This document shows, in pieces, positions 9,601 through 17,319 of a DNA stretch of 63,281 nucleotides; positions within the stretch are counted from its first letter, which is position 1, and each line of letters starts with the position of its first letter. Made by a program: the position numbers and the translations under genes. The notes under the pieces were generated by a model. It saw only the letters and a program-made list of their open reading frames with translations, was not told the origin of the DNA and searched no databases. The stretch is taken from assembly GCA_019637615.1 (NCBI GenBank), contig JAHBVJ010000040.1, positions 1-63,281 of the forward strand, written 5' to 3'. This DNA comes from Anaerolineae bacterium (GTDB lineage Bacteria; Chloroflexota; Anaerolineae; Aggregatilineales; UBA2796).

Positions 9601-9720
9601 GGGGCTGGTAGCGACGGCAACTTCGATCCAAGAAGGACTGATGCCCGTCCGAACAGTGAAGCCAGCAATCGGGAATGTCCGGCTGACTTCGTTTCGATTG
9701 GGCTTGATTGAAGCGGGCAT
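6631..9720 (-). CDS. Three-module enzyme: trypsin-like protease, peptidoglycan amidase and probable papain-like domain
   Basis: A 1029-residue protein and the first gene of the operon, with GAGGAG upstream of ATG 9720. Residues 1-135 form an unrecognised N-terminal region. After a Pro/Ala/Asn-rich linker, residues about 310-525 are a chymotrypsin-fold protease of V8/glutamyl-endopeptidase type: His345 in LLSCAHN, Asp394 in NYDLAVV, Ser467 in EPGASGSP. Residues about 640-785 are an N-acetylmuramoyl-L-alanine amidase of the PGRP/amidase_2 type: His651 in IVIHIT, Tyr686 in SAHYIVG, His768 and Cys771 in TDHKKCPN as probable zinc ligands. Residues about 835-1029 hold a Cys-His-Asp set in papain-like order: Cys862 in RSDCITI, His962 in DGYHSVM, Asp984 in YWCDQNF; this part is less certain. 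There is no signal peptide, although the amidase substrate is outside the membrane. Confidence 0.92.
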   Translation of the reverse strand: MPASIKPNRNEVSRTFPIAGFTVRTGISPSWIEVAVATSPDLLYGSDRTKRSATNFWSSRALGALPAQRGETIVLLPPQVMSRFAGQERLYYALAVYRQPDFRNPEVLRLPPEVAPYVRISQSFTGENRGLMGFASRRAGSNSNQYVAAEQGSLEWGGDAPIPGEMQPAAALPAPPAQNAAPATNGTTNGQTNGASDSQAAAPAAAEQQAYNLAYDDGYDPKLWTRAEQQPVAMADAIEDVALETLGKPNRAAVSPTRRPAGNGTRYSQPMEIVAPEYTPSGMLDALQAQFDFVKRLITWGVGVSDTTIFPHSAICKLRMTFDDGYVYEGTGFYIGPNRLLSCAHNFLDTDTGAKAISVDVIPGMNGSSSAAPSFTITSGWTTHPRYDGSFNYDLAVVSVPNAPPNGAFFDVLEELNESRPSPIIVCGYSAKNVDPALQHLDGDSIREISPNGEVYYYNLQTEPGASGSPVYQLWAREDDERQQSVLELRIVGVHIAGEESGHPNLNRACRLTESKIAWIYNPTAAASFAYSRATSVTGNGKSSNGNRKRLSYAHEYEEEAVQPATDDETTQDDPDEIGIEYAIGEVAVISDDSEGSENYSTEQSYRGKRMSGVASRTLAASPQYPQASRYVQAKYYTAGRTKNIEQIVIHITEGPTLKSTVNHFLDPKIKDKNGNLKTVKTSAHYIVGQDGEIVQMVREEDTAHHANSANSNSIGIEHVAIADKLYPTDAEYCASAALVNWLCNQYGIPMDRQHILGHSEADSKTDHKKCPNSVWDWNYYMYMVQNGVCLTKNDYYAQTAQSQGLALRKSNGNGAARPQNGKRTTYGRAMAATVFPPDSIQAMRTMFETNGAKPEGDRSDCITITNVGLRKLYGNALNDADGKPLPLGSRMHWTMEALQKYGFADSGTVFEFNTADGRLTYGVARPDTLRESVEAWIMAQAEANAVSGNYIFGLSLTDGYHSVMLALEFNGTGNPNTRLYWCDQNFGGWDDVTGVLDNRIVRQTQKYWNGLPAQKKARTRVTVWTLNP

Positions 9721-10196
9721 ACGACACTCCTCGCCAAAGCATAGTTTTCAAATAACATTTGCGAATGCCTTCCAGTCTAAAGGTGTTGCCGCCTCGGTAA
9801 ATGGATCTAGGAGCCGATTTTGTGGACGGTATGGATCAGGATTATGGTGATCGGAAGGTCGATAAAAGATCGATCTGGCGCGTATCAGGACGCCGTTAGC
9901 GAGGTGTAGACGTAGACATCAAATTAGTGGACGGAGTAAGCATGGTCTATGTAAATTGCCCTCGACTCAAAGTTCCAAACTTGAATACTACGTCCCTGAA
10001 AAATGTACACGATCGCAGTGATTTGCCGCCTGTTTTCCCTTCTTGGGGCTTTTTCATGAGAAATTTACATTTTTTCGAAACCTGCTACGCGTGGCGAGGC
10101 ATTCAGGTAGGCGTTGCCCCTCTTTACTTTGAGAACGAACTATACTATTCTTCCAATACACCATATCTGTACTTGTAATAAAGGGGTAGTTACTTC
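9721..10196. other. Divergent intergenic region
   Basis: This 476-base gap separates the start of the minus-strand operon from the secreted-protein gene and must hold both promoters. The right half (about 9950-10196) is clearly more AT-rich than its surroundings. TATACT at 10141 could be a -10 element, but I find no convincing -35 at proper spacing on either strand. A plus-strand open frame at 9927-10178 lacks a ribosome site and coding-like composition. No repeats or RNA genes were recognised. Confidence 0.5.
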
Positions 10197-10697
10197 ATGA
10201 AAAAGCGGCTCATAGCATTATTGCTAACTTCGCTATTGTTGTTCATTATGCCGTTGGCGGTCTATGCTGGCCTGCATTTTGTAGGTACTACCTCCTTCGG
10301 CTATGGTTCGCTCAAAGCCACTGCTGACATTAGCGGGTTCGGGAACAACACTGATTCGGTGGTCGTCACCTTGTCTGCTACGGGCAGCAATCTCACCGCC
10401 ATGTGTCAGAACAAGGGCGGCAATCGCGCTCCCGGACAAAATCCGCTGTCCGTCAACGTGAATCGCTCACAAACGGTAGCGCCGGGACGCAACGGGTCGG
10501 CTTACGTCAATTTTGAAGTCAGTCTGCTGCCATCGGCGGTTGAAGCGGGCTGCCCGAATCGCAATTGGACGGTCACCGATCTGTACGGCACGCTCAATGT
10601 GACCTTGAATGCCCTAGATACTGCCACGGGTTCGCAAGCGTCGCAGTCGTTCGTGTGCGTGGTTGATGAAGCGCACCGTCAGGTTACTTGCAGCTAA
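10197..10697 (+). CDS. Small secreted protein
   Basis: A 166-residue protein with a clear Sec signal peptide (MKKRLIALLLTSLLLFIMPL, cleavage probably after AVYA). The mature part is beta-rich and Thr/Asn/Ser-rich, with Cys in MCQNKGG, GCPNRNW, FVCVVD and the C-terminal VTCS, so two disulphides are plausible. No catalytic motif is visible. I recall similar small secreted proteins of unknown function from Chloroflexota, but cannot name a family. It is transcribed alone, away from the protease operon, and is followed closely by a strong inverted repeat. Confidence 0.88.
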   Translation: MKKRLIALLLTSLLLFIMPLAVYAGLHFVGTTSFGYGSLKATADISGFGNNTDSVVVTLSATGSNLTAMCQNKGGNRAPGQNPLSVNVNRSQTVAPGRNGSAYVNFEVSLLPSAVEAGCPNRNWTVTDLYGTLNVTLNALDTATGSQASQSFVCVVDEAHRQVTCS

Positions 10698-10711
10698 TCC
10701 TCAAGCGCTTT

Positions 10712-10752
10712 CACGCTCTCTAGACGTGATATACGAATGTCTAGAGAGCGTG
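10712..10752 (+). terminator. Perfect 14-bp stem-loop
   Basis: CACGCTCTCTAGAC at 10712-10725 and its exact complement at 10739-10752 flank a 13-base loop, 15 bases after the stop of the secreted-protein gene. No T-run follows, so it is an atypical intrinsic terminator or an mRNA 3'-end stabiliser. Confidence 0.6.
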
Positions 10753-10975
10753 ATTCTCGTTGTCTGTACTGTTATCCACGTACTCAGCAAAAATCATCTT
10801 TTCAATACACTAGGGTAATCGACCCGATTTGCCGCGCCTCGCACACTAAATGAACACACGATGTGAATCGCAGCCTTCCTTCAGCCGATCCAAACAATCG
10901 AGTAATCACATTTTGCCAAGATCGAGTAGCATTATGAGCTATCTCAACGCCGCATCCACCTAACGGAAACGAACC

Positions 10976-13900
10976 ATGACACAATCCGAAGTTCAAATGG
11001 TTGGGAATCGTTATCAGCTTCTAGAAAAATTAGGTCAAGGCGGCATGGGAGTCGTTTACCGCGCGTTGGATCGTATCTCACAAGAAATCGTCGCCCTCAA
11101 GCAAGTGATCGCCACCACCGATCAACTTGACTTCACCTTGCAAGCGGGGGCGACGACAACCAACACACAGGTCGCTTTGGCTCACGAATTTCAGGTACTG
11201 GCGTCTTTACGACATCCCCACATCATCAGTGTGCTCGATTACGGGTTTGCAGAAGCCAGACAACCCTACTTCACGATGAGCTTGCTGACCAAACCGCAAA
11301 CGATCATCGACGCGAGCACAGCACAGCCACTCAGCACCAAAATCACTTTAATCATTCAAATGCTGCAAGCATTGGCTTATCTGCATCGGCGTGGCATCCT
11401 TCACCGCGACCTAAAACCCGATAATGTGCTGGTCACGGAAACGCAACAGGTGAAAGTGCTCGACTTCGGGCTTGCCAAACGGCGCGAACAAGCACAGGGG
11501 TCTGAAGACGTATCCGGTACGTTGGCCTATATGGCTCCGGAAGTGCTTCAAGGGTTAGCTGCCAGCGAGGCTTCGGACTTATACGCTGTCGGCGTGATCA
11601 TTTATGAAATTCTCGTGGGTAGCCACCCCTTCAATGCCACCAGCATTCCGCAGTGGATCGAAAATATCCTGTTCAAGCCAATCGTCCTGAGTCACCTTGA
11701 TCTCGACCTCGACATCAAGGTCATCCTCAGCCGTCTGCTAGATAAAGTGCCTGACAATCGCTACACCGATGCCTATCAACTTATCACTGATCTGTGTGAA
11801 GCCACTAATCAACCTGTCCCGCGCGAAACGACGGCGATCCGCGATAGCTATTTGCAAGCCGCGCAGTTCATCGGGCGTGAACGCGAGTTAGCATTGTTGA
11901 CGGACGCGCTGCAAGATGCGATCAATGGTAAAGGCAGCGTGTGGCTGGTTGGTGGCGAAAGCGGTGTGGGCAAGTCCCGCTTGGCGGATGAACTGCGCAC
12001 GCGCGCCCTAGTACACGGCGCATTGGTGCTGCGTGAACAAGGTGTTGCCGAAGGTGGTCTTCCTTACCATCTCTGGCGGCAACCACTGCGACACTTGCTC
12101 CTTGCCGCCGACATCGAGCTGACCGATGCCGCCGTACTCAAACAGCTCGTCCCCGACATTAGCTACTTGATGGGACGCGACGTTCAAAATGCGCCGGAAC
12201 TCGAAGGGCAAGCAGGGCAGCAGCGCTTGTTGGATGCCGTTGCCAGCGTCTTTCGTAAGCAGAAGCAGCCCATCGTCGTGATCTTGGAAGATTTGCAGTG
12301 GGCGATTGAAAGTCTAGACTTGTTGCGCGGCTTACTACCAGCACTCAAAGACCTGCCCGTCCTGATCGTCGCTGATTATCGTGACGATGAACGCCCCGAT
12401 CTGCCGTCCGTGCTGCCCACGGCGCAGACGATCAAATTGGAGCGTCTGAGCGATGACGGTATCGCGCAACTATGCGTCTCGATGTTGGGCGATACAGGTC
12501 GTCAACCGGATATGCTCCAACTGCTGCGCAAAGAAACCGAAGGCAATGCTTTCTTCTTGGTCGAGGTCGTACGTGCCCTCGCTGAAGAAGCAGGCAGCCT
12601 GACCGACATCGGCAAGACGAGTCTGCCGCATCGGGTCATGGCGGGCGGCATCCAGCAGATCGTTCAACGCCGACTGTTGCGGGTTCCGGCAGAGGCGCGT
12701 GCTCTGCTCGATTTTGCGGCGGTGGTTGGTCGTGAATTCGATCTGGCTCTGCTGCAATCTATCGATCCAAACGTCAATATCAACGAATGGGTCGTGATTT
12801 GCTCGAACGTGGCGGTGATCGAAGTCATCGATGGCGTCTGGCGGTTTGCGCATGATAAGCTCAGGGAGGGCGTTTTGGATGCCCTCCCGCCGGAACAACG
12901 TCGCAACGTACACAAACGGGTGGCGACTGCTATCGAAACCACCTACAGCCAACAGGGCGAATACGCGGGCATCATCAGCGATCACTACGAAGCAGCGGGC
13001 GAATTGGCACTGGCGCTTGAATGGGCAGCGAAAGCCGGGCGTCACGCGCAAGAAATCTATGCCACCGCCAGCGCTGCCTCTTACTACCGCAAAGCCCTTG
13101 CCATGTGGGAAAAAGGCGTCGCCAGCCCCGATCTCCCGCCTAGCAAGCATCTGGAAGTCTATGAAGGGCTTGGCAAGATGCTGTACTGGCAAGCCAACTA
13201 CAAAGAATCCATCGACACCTATACCCGGATGCGGCAAACGGCGGAAACGCTCAATCACAAGGTTGCCCAAGCCCGCGCATGGTATGGCATTGCCGAGACC
13301 CAAGTGCGTCAGGGCGATATTCGCGGCGCACTGGAAAGCGCTACGCAAGCCGAACAGATCGCGCGCCCCGCCGAGGCCAAGTTTGAACTCTCGCTGGCGT
13401 TGTGGATGAAAGGCTGGAGTTCGCTGCGTCTGGGTGAGCCACAAGCCGCCTTGAAATATGCCGAGCAATCGCTTGAACTCACCCAAGCCATCGCCCATCA
13501 ACGCCATCTCGCCCAAACCATGAATTTGCTTGGCGCAGTACATTACACGCTCGGTCACTATGACCAAACCTCGCGCTATTTCGAGCAAGCCCTGACGCTG
13601 TTCCAGACGTTGGGGCAGCGCGGGCAAGCGATGGCATTGTCAAATAATTTGGGCGTGTTGGCAGGAGCACGTGGGGATTATCAGGTGGCATTTGAACGCT
13701 ATCAGGAAGCGCTCACCATTGCCCGCAAGATCGGCAATCGGGATGCCGAAATGGTCTATCTCGGCAATCTCGGCGGAGCGCGGGTCGCCTTGAGTGACTT
13801 TGACACTGCCATCAGCGATCTACAACTCGCCCTGTTCATGTCCGAAGGAACCAACCTCAGCGAACGCTCGGAAATCTATCGTTTCATGGCGGAAGCCTAT

Positions 13901-14302
13901 ATCGGCAAAGGCAGCTTTGATCAGGCCTTGGAAGCGGTCGATAAAGCTTATCGCCTCGGCAACGACTTGGGTGCGCAAGAGTACGTTGGGGAAGCATGGC
14001 GCGTTCTCGGCGTCATCGCTGGCAAGTTATCTATCCCTGTGCCGGTTGCCAAAGTACCTGCCGAGCCAGCGCAAGATTACGACGCGGAAACTTGCTTCAA
14101 AGAAAGCGTGGCTATCTTTGACACGGCTGGCATGGTCGGTGAAAAAGCCCGCGCGCTGCGGTCATGGGCACGCTTTGAGTTTGATCGCGGCGGCAGCGCA
14201 CAGGGTGAAAAGCTGTGGCAAGAGGCTAAATCGCTGTTTGAGGCGGCAGGCGCGGCTCTCGAAGTTGAACGGATGGCGACGATGCCTTCCGCACTTGAAT
14301 GA
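10976..14302 (+). CDS. Ser/Thr protein kinase with STAND-type ATPase and TPR repeats
   Basis: A 1108-residue cytoplasmic regulator. The kinase domain (about 11-275) is intact: Gly-loop LGQGGMGVVYRA, Lys42 in VALKQV, catalytic loop HRDLKPDN, DFGLA and a YMAPE activation-segment end. Residues about 295-560 are a STAND/AAA-type NTPase (FIGRERELALL, Walker A GGESGVGKSR, Walker B-like IVVILEDLQWA). From about 640 to the end the protein is TPR-rich (for example YDQTSRYFEQALTLFQTLGQ). The architecture matches bacterial kinase-ATPase-TPR signalling proteins. There is no membrane segment. A weak GGAAA ribosome site precedes ATG 10976, and Met8 is an alternative start. Its neighbours give no clue to a target; it appears monocistronic. 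Confidence 0.93.
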   Translation: MTQSEVQMVGNRYQLLEKLGQGGMGVVYRALDRISQEIVALKQVIATTDQLDFTLQAGATTTNTQVALAHEFQVLASLRHPHIISVLDYGFAEARQPYFTMSLLTKPQTIIDASTAQPLSTKITLIIQMLQALAYLHRRGILHRDLKPDNVLVTETQQVKVLDFGLAKRREQAQGSEDVSGTLAYMAPEVLQGLAASEASDLYAVGVIIYEILVGSHPFNATSIPQWIENILFKPIVLSHLDLDLDIKVILSRLLDKVPDNRYTDAYQLITDLCEATNQPVPRETTAIRDSYLQAAQFIGRERELALLTDALQDAINGKGSVWLVGGESGVGKSRLADELRTRALVHGALVLREQGVAEGGLPYHLWRQPLRHLLLAADIELTDAAVLKQLVPDISYLMGRDVQNAPELEGQAGQQRLLDAVASVFRKQKQPIVVILEDLQWAIESLDLLRGLLPALKDLPVLIVADYRDDERPDLPSVLPTAQTIKLERLSDDGIAQLCVSMLGDTGRQPDMLQLLRKETEGNAFFLVEVVRALAEEAGSLTDIGKTSLPHRVMAGGIQQIVQRRLLRVPAEARALLDFAAVVGREFDLALLQSIDPNVNINEWVVICSNVAVIEVIDGVWRFAHDKLREGVLDALPPEQRRNVHKRVATAIETTYSQQGEYAGIISDHYEAAGELALALEWAAKAGRHAQEIYATASAASYYRKALAMWEKGVASPDLPPSKHLEVYEGLGKMLYWQANYKESIDTYTRMRQTAETLNHKVAQARAWYGIAETQVRQGDIRGALESATQAEQIARPAEAKFELSLALWMKGWSSLRLGEPQAALKYAEQSLELTQAIAHQRHLAQTMNLLGAVHYTLGHYDQTSRYFEQALTLFQTLGQRGQAMALSNNLGVLAGARGDYQVAFERYQEALTIARKIGNRDAEMVYLGNLGGARVALSDFDTAISDLQLALFMSEGTNLSERSEIYRFMAEAYIGKGSFDQALEAVDKAYRLGNDLGAQEYVGEAWRVLGVIAGKLSIPVPVAKVPAEPAQDYDAETCFKESVAIFDTAGMVGEKARALRSWARFEFDRGGSAQGEKLWQEAKSLFEAAGAALEVERMATMPSALE

Positions 14303-14342
14303 TCCTAGTATCTCAGCCAACATCGGTGGCGAGGGAAGGAAT

Positions 14343-14375
14343 CATCAGGGCGGCACGTTATCATGCCGCCTGATG
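14343..14375. terminator. Bidirectional stem-loop between convergent genes
   Basis: CATCAGGGCGGCA and TGCCGCCTGATG pair with a single bulged G around an 8-base loop, midway between the convergent kinase and aminotransferase genes. No strong T-run is seen on either side. Confidence 0.6.
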
Positions 14376-14401
14376 AACATCCCTGCTGCATCGTTATACA
14401 G

Positions 14402-15844
14402 CTACTGCGCCGCCTGATCGATAAACGTGGCCGCGAACTGAAGATAACTGTATACGTCCGCGAAATTCGTCACCAGCCCCAGTGAGGCGCGGACCGCCCC
14501 CGTGGTCTTGCCATCGATGACGTGGATGAACTGCTCATAGGTCATGCGCTCTTTATCCTTGAAGCAGGCCGCCATCTCTTCTTCGCTGTAGCCAATCGAG
14601 ATTTCACGCGCGCCGGGATTACAATGACAGCCTGCCCGCAGTGAGATATTGCTGGCATTTGCCATATGCTCAACGCGCGCATCGGGGCACAAATTGCCGT
14701 TAGGATCGAAGAAGTTCACCTCTACTGTCGCACCGCGCATGGTAGTATCCGTCGGGCCATACATGCGCACCAACGGGCGTCCATTGGAATGCCGCAGTGA
14801 CATCAGCTCATCGATCAGCCAACCAGCCAGTGCCATCACGCGCGTATGGATCGTGTCCATGCCGATCTCCGCGATGTGTCGCAATCCGATTTCGATGGCG
14901 GGCAGCGCCAGATAATTGACCGTGCCATCTTCAAAGCCAGCCGCACCGGGCGTCAGGTAGAAGCCTTCCCCCTGCACGGATGAGAACGTGATAGTGCCGC
15001 CCGCGTACCACGGACGACGTAGTTTGTGGACGGTCTTCTTGCGTGCCAGCAAGCAGCCGATACCCGTGGGATAGCCGAAAATCTTGTAGAACGACAGATC
15101 GACAAAATCGGGCTGCCACTTGCCTAGATCGAGGCGGTTGGTTGGCGTGAACGCGGCGGCATCCACCAACACATCCCAACCCATCGCCTGCGCGCGTTCG
15201 ATCCATTCCAAAGGATGCAGCACACCGGAAAAATTGGATTGCGCAGGGAACGCGAACAAGTGATGTCCCGTAGGTGTCGCCAGCTTTAGCCCTTCTTCCA
15301 ATTTCTGTTCATCGACCCGCAAATCCGGCGGTACGAGCGGGATATAGGTGACTGTCGCGCCGCCCGCGTGCGCAAATTCGCGGATGCCGTTCACCGAGTT
15401 GTGGTTGTCATAAGTCAGCAGATAGTTATCACCCGCCTCAAAGGGATATGCTTCACCCACCAACTTGAGCGCGCCCGTGGCGTTCTGTGTGAAGATCACA
15501 ATGTAATCGTCGGACGTCGTGTTGAAGAATTCCAGTACGTAATCGCGTGCTCGCTCTACCAATACCGTCGCTGCCATTGAGGTGAGATTGGTCGAATGCG
15601 GATTGCCGTACACATTGTCCGTGAGCAATTCCATATGTTTGCGCAACTGCGATTCAGCGTACAAGCCGCCACCGGTGTAATCCAGATATACGTGTTTATG
15701 CTTGTCTAGGCGGGCGTAATCGGCGGCGCGTAGATCATCCAGTTGTCGGGTGCTGTCGAAAGCGGGATAACGACGCCGAAAATCCTCAAATGCCTCACTC
15801 ATACGCTCTGACGAGTACTTGGCATTAGTCGCAGTCAAAACCAT
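14402..15844 (-). CDS. Class V PLP-dependent aminotransferase, MoCo-sulfurase-like
   Basis: A 480-residue fold-type I PLP enzyme. The likely Schiff-base Lys is in LSFYKIFGYPTG, with the expected upstream Asp in VLVDAAAF. The C-terminal RAGCHCNPGA stretch resembles the conserved Cys segment of the N-terminal NifS-like domain of molybdenum cofactor sulfurases (ABA3 type), so a cysteine-desulfurase-like reaction is possible; a plain class V aminotransferase is the alternative. Its start lies 2 bases after the PIG-L stop, with AAGGAG inside the end of the PIG-L gene, so the two are co-transcribed and probably coupled. No MOSC domain or molybdoenzyme gene is in the window. Confidence 0.88.
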   Translation of the reverse strand: MVLTATNAKYSSERMSEAFEDFRRRYPAFDSTRQLDDLRAADYARLDKHKHVYLDYTGGGLYAESQLRKHMELLTDNVYGNPHSTNLTSMAATVLVERARDYVLEFFNTTSDDYIVIFTQNATGALKLVGEAYPFEAGDNYLLTYDNHNSVNGIREFAHAGGATVTYIPLVPPDLRVDEQKLEEGLKLATPTGHHLFAFPAQSNFSGVLHPLEWIERAQAMGWDVLVDAAAFTPTNRLDLGKWQPDFVDLSFYKIFGYPTGIGCLLARKKTVHKLRRPWYAGGTITFSSVQGEGFYLTPGAAGFEDGTVNYLALPAIEIGLRHIAEIGMDTIHTRVMALAGWLIDELMSLRHSNGRPLVRMYGPTDTTMRGATVEVNFFDPNGNLCPDARVEHMANASNISLRAGCHCNPGAREISIGYSEEEMAACFKDKERMTYEQFIHVIDGKTTGAVRASLGLVTNFADVYSYLQFAATFIDQAAQ

Positions 15845-15846
15845 TT

Positions 15847-17058
15847 TTAGACTCCTTGCTCACGTGTAGTTTCAAGAAAAAGAGTGTCGATCAACTGTGG
15901 TCGGGGCAGTATCTGCACGAAGTATTCGCGTCCCATCAAGTCTTTCAACATATCCAACGGGAACATCTCCGGGGTGATCGGATACTGGCTGCGGTGCGCA
16001 GACATGGCGTTGATCTTATTCATCATATAGTCACGCACATCGATGCAGTGGGTTGCCCGTCCGACATCGATAACCGCTTCTGCTGCCTCACTGCCGCGAT
16101 CCGCCCCGCCAGTAATCGTCGCGTCACTTCCGCGTCCGGCGAATAATACAGCTTCCGTCATCGACATCACCAAACACGTTACATTTTCCTGCGCGATCAC
16201 ATGCGCCATGCGGCGTTGGTGGAGCGCCACACCCATTTCACCAAAGAAATTGCCCGGTTCAAGGTCATTGAGCACTTCCAATGACCCGTCTTCATGCTCA
16301 AGTACGGCCTTGGCGCGCCCTGATAAAATCAGATACAGGTCTTTCGCCATTTCGCCCTGTTCGATGATGTAAAACCCGCTCGGATACCAGTTTACATCGA
16401 TCCGATCACTCGAATAGTTTAACATCGTCGTCTCTTCAGCGAAAAGCAGCAGTGCGCGCACAAATTCCAGCGGATCGATCTGGTTGGTTGCACCGCTTCT
16501 GGACTTCCGGCTAACTAACCATTTGGACAGGGTTTCCAGCATCAACCGCCGACTGCGTGGGAACACGCTGTGAAACAAGGTAGTAGGGGCGAAGGCTTGG
16601 AGGCCATCTTCGATCTGAGTGGGGAACTGACGCGGGTCTCCAGCTAGACTGCACGCGGTAGTGGTCGCTTCCCCGATCACAATGTGGTCAGGGTGCCCAT
16701 ACGCCCCATCCGGGCCAAACGTGATCACCACTTCCGGGCGAAATTGTCGGATGATCTTGACAACCTCTGCCACTAGCACCTGTATATCGAGTTTTTTCAG
16801 TGTGCCATCGCCATAATCTAGGCACACGGCGTGCTGCGCTCCCAAACATTGACACGACTTCTGAAGTTCCCCGGCACGGACGCTGCCCAGTGTTCGCCTC
16901 GTGGCGATGTTCGCATCGCGGATTTGCCCCGCGTCGCCTTTGGTGACTGAGACTACCATGATTTCGTAGCCTTGTTCGCTGTACTTGGCGATGGTACCGC
17001 CAGCACAGAAAACCTCATCATCAGGATGTGCGAAAACGCAAAGTAGCCGACGAGTCAT
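15847..17058 (-). CDS. PIG-L (LmbE-like) deacetylase with inserted cyclic-nucleotide-binding domain
   Basis: A 403-residue chimera. Residues 1-135 carry the PIG-L metal motifs: HPDDE at 11-15 and GHPDH at 121-125, which in this family bind zinc and deacetylate N-acetylglucosaminyl substrates. Residues about 215-305 are a cNMP-binding beta-roll (FYIIEQGEMAKDLYLILSG, then GNFFGEMGVALHQRRM in place of the usual phosphate-binding cassette). From about 330 the PIG-L fold seems to resume (CIDVRDYMMNKINAMSAHRS), so the regulator is inserted into the enzyme, not appended. AAGGGG precedes ATG 17058. It is the first gene of a two-gene operon with the class V enzyme and divergent from an HD-GYP regulator, suggesting second-messenger control of a sugar-modifying step. 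Confidence 0.9.
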   Translation of the reverse strand: MTRRLLCVFAHPDDEVFCAGGTIAKYSEQGYEIMVVSVTKGDAGQIRDANIATRRTLGSVRAGELQKSCQCLGAQHAVCLDYGDGTLKKLDIQVLVAEVVKIIRQFRPEVVITFGPDGAYGHPDHIVIGEATTTACSLAGDPRQFPTQIEDGLQAFAPTTLFHSVFPRSRRLMLETLSKWLVSRKSRSGATNQIDPLEFVRALLLFAEETTMLNYSSDRIDVNWYPSGFYIIEQGEMAKDLYLILSGRAKAVLEHEDGSLEVLNDLEPGNFFGEMGVALHQRRMAHVIAQENVTCLVMSMTEAVLFAGRGSDATITGGADRGSEAAEAVIDVGRATHCIDVRDYMMNKINAMSAHRSQYPITPEMFPLDMLKDLMGREYFVQILPRPQLIDTLFLETTREQGV

Positions 17059-17279
17059 TGTAAAACCCCTTGTGGTAAACTAGTTCATAATATAAATTTT
17101 TCGTTGAAATACTAATTGATAAATAAATATATTATGCGAAAAACAAAATCGTTCTCAATCTATTGTACATCCAAACATCATTTTTCCTTCGTAAAAAAGC
17201 AGTCGCATACCAGTATTTTTTCATGTCGCGGTGCCGTCCACCAGCATTATCGAATATCTTCTGGGTTTCGAATATTTTG

Positions 17280-17285
17280 TATAAT
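17280..17285 (+). promoter_or_regulatory. Putative -10 element for the HD-GYP gene
   Basis: A perfect TATAAT lies about 35 bases before the start codon in a very AT-rich 261-base divergent spacer (17059-17319). The -35 region at 17 bases spacing is poor (TATCTT), so an activator or an alternative sigma factor is possible. Confidence 0.4.
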
Positions 17286-17319
17286 TCAAACATATATCTG
17301 ATTTTTCAGGAAATGTGCA

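Noticed and set aside
9927..10178. 83-codon plus-strand open frame in the divergent spacer
   Set aside because: No ribosome site, unusual composition, no recognisable motif, and it lies where promoters are needed.
12470..13627. 385-codon antisense frame within the kinase-STAND-TPR gene
   Set aside because: Lies wholly within a well-supported gene, with no motif; long antisense frames are common at this GC content.
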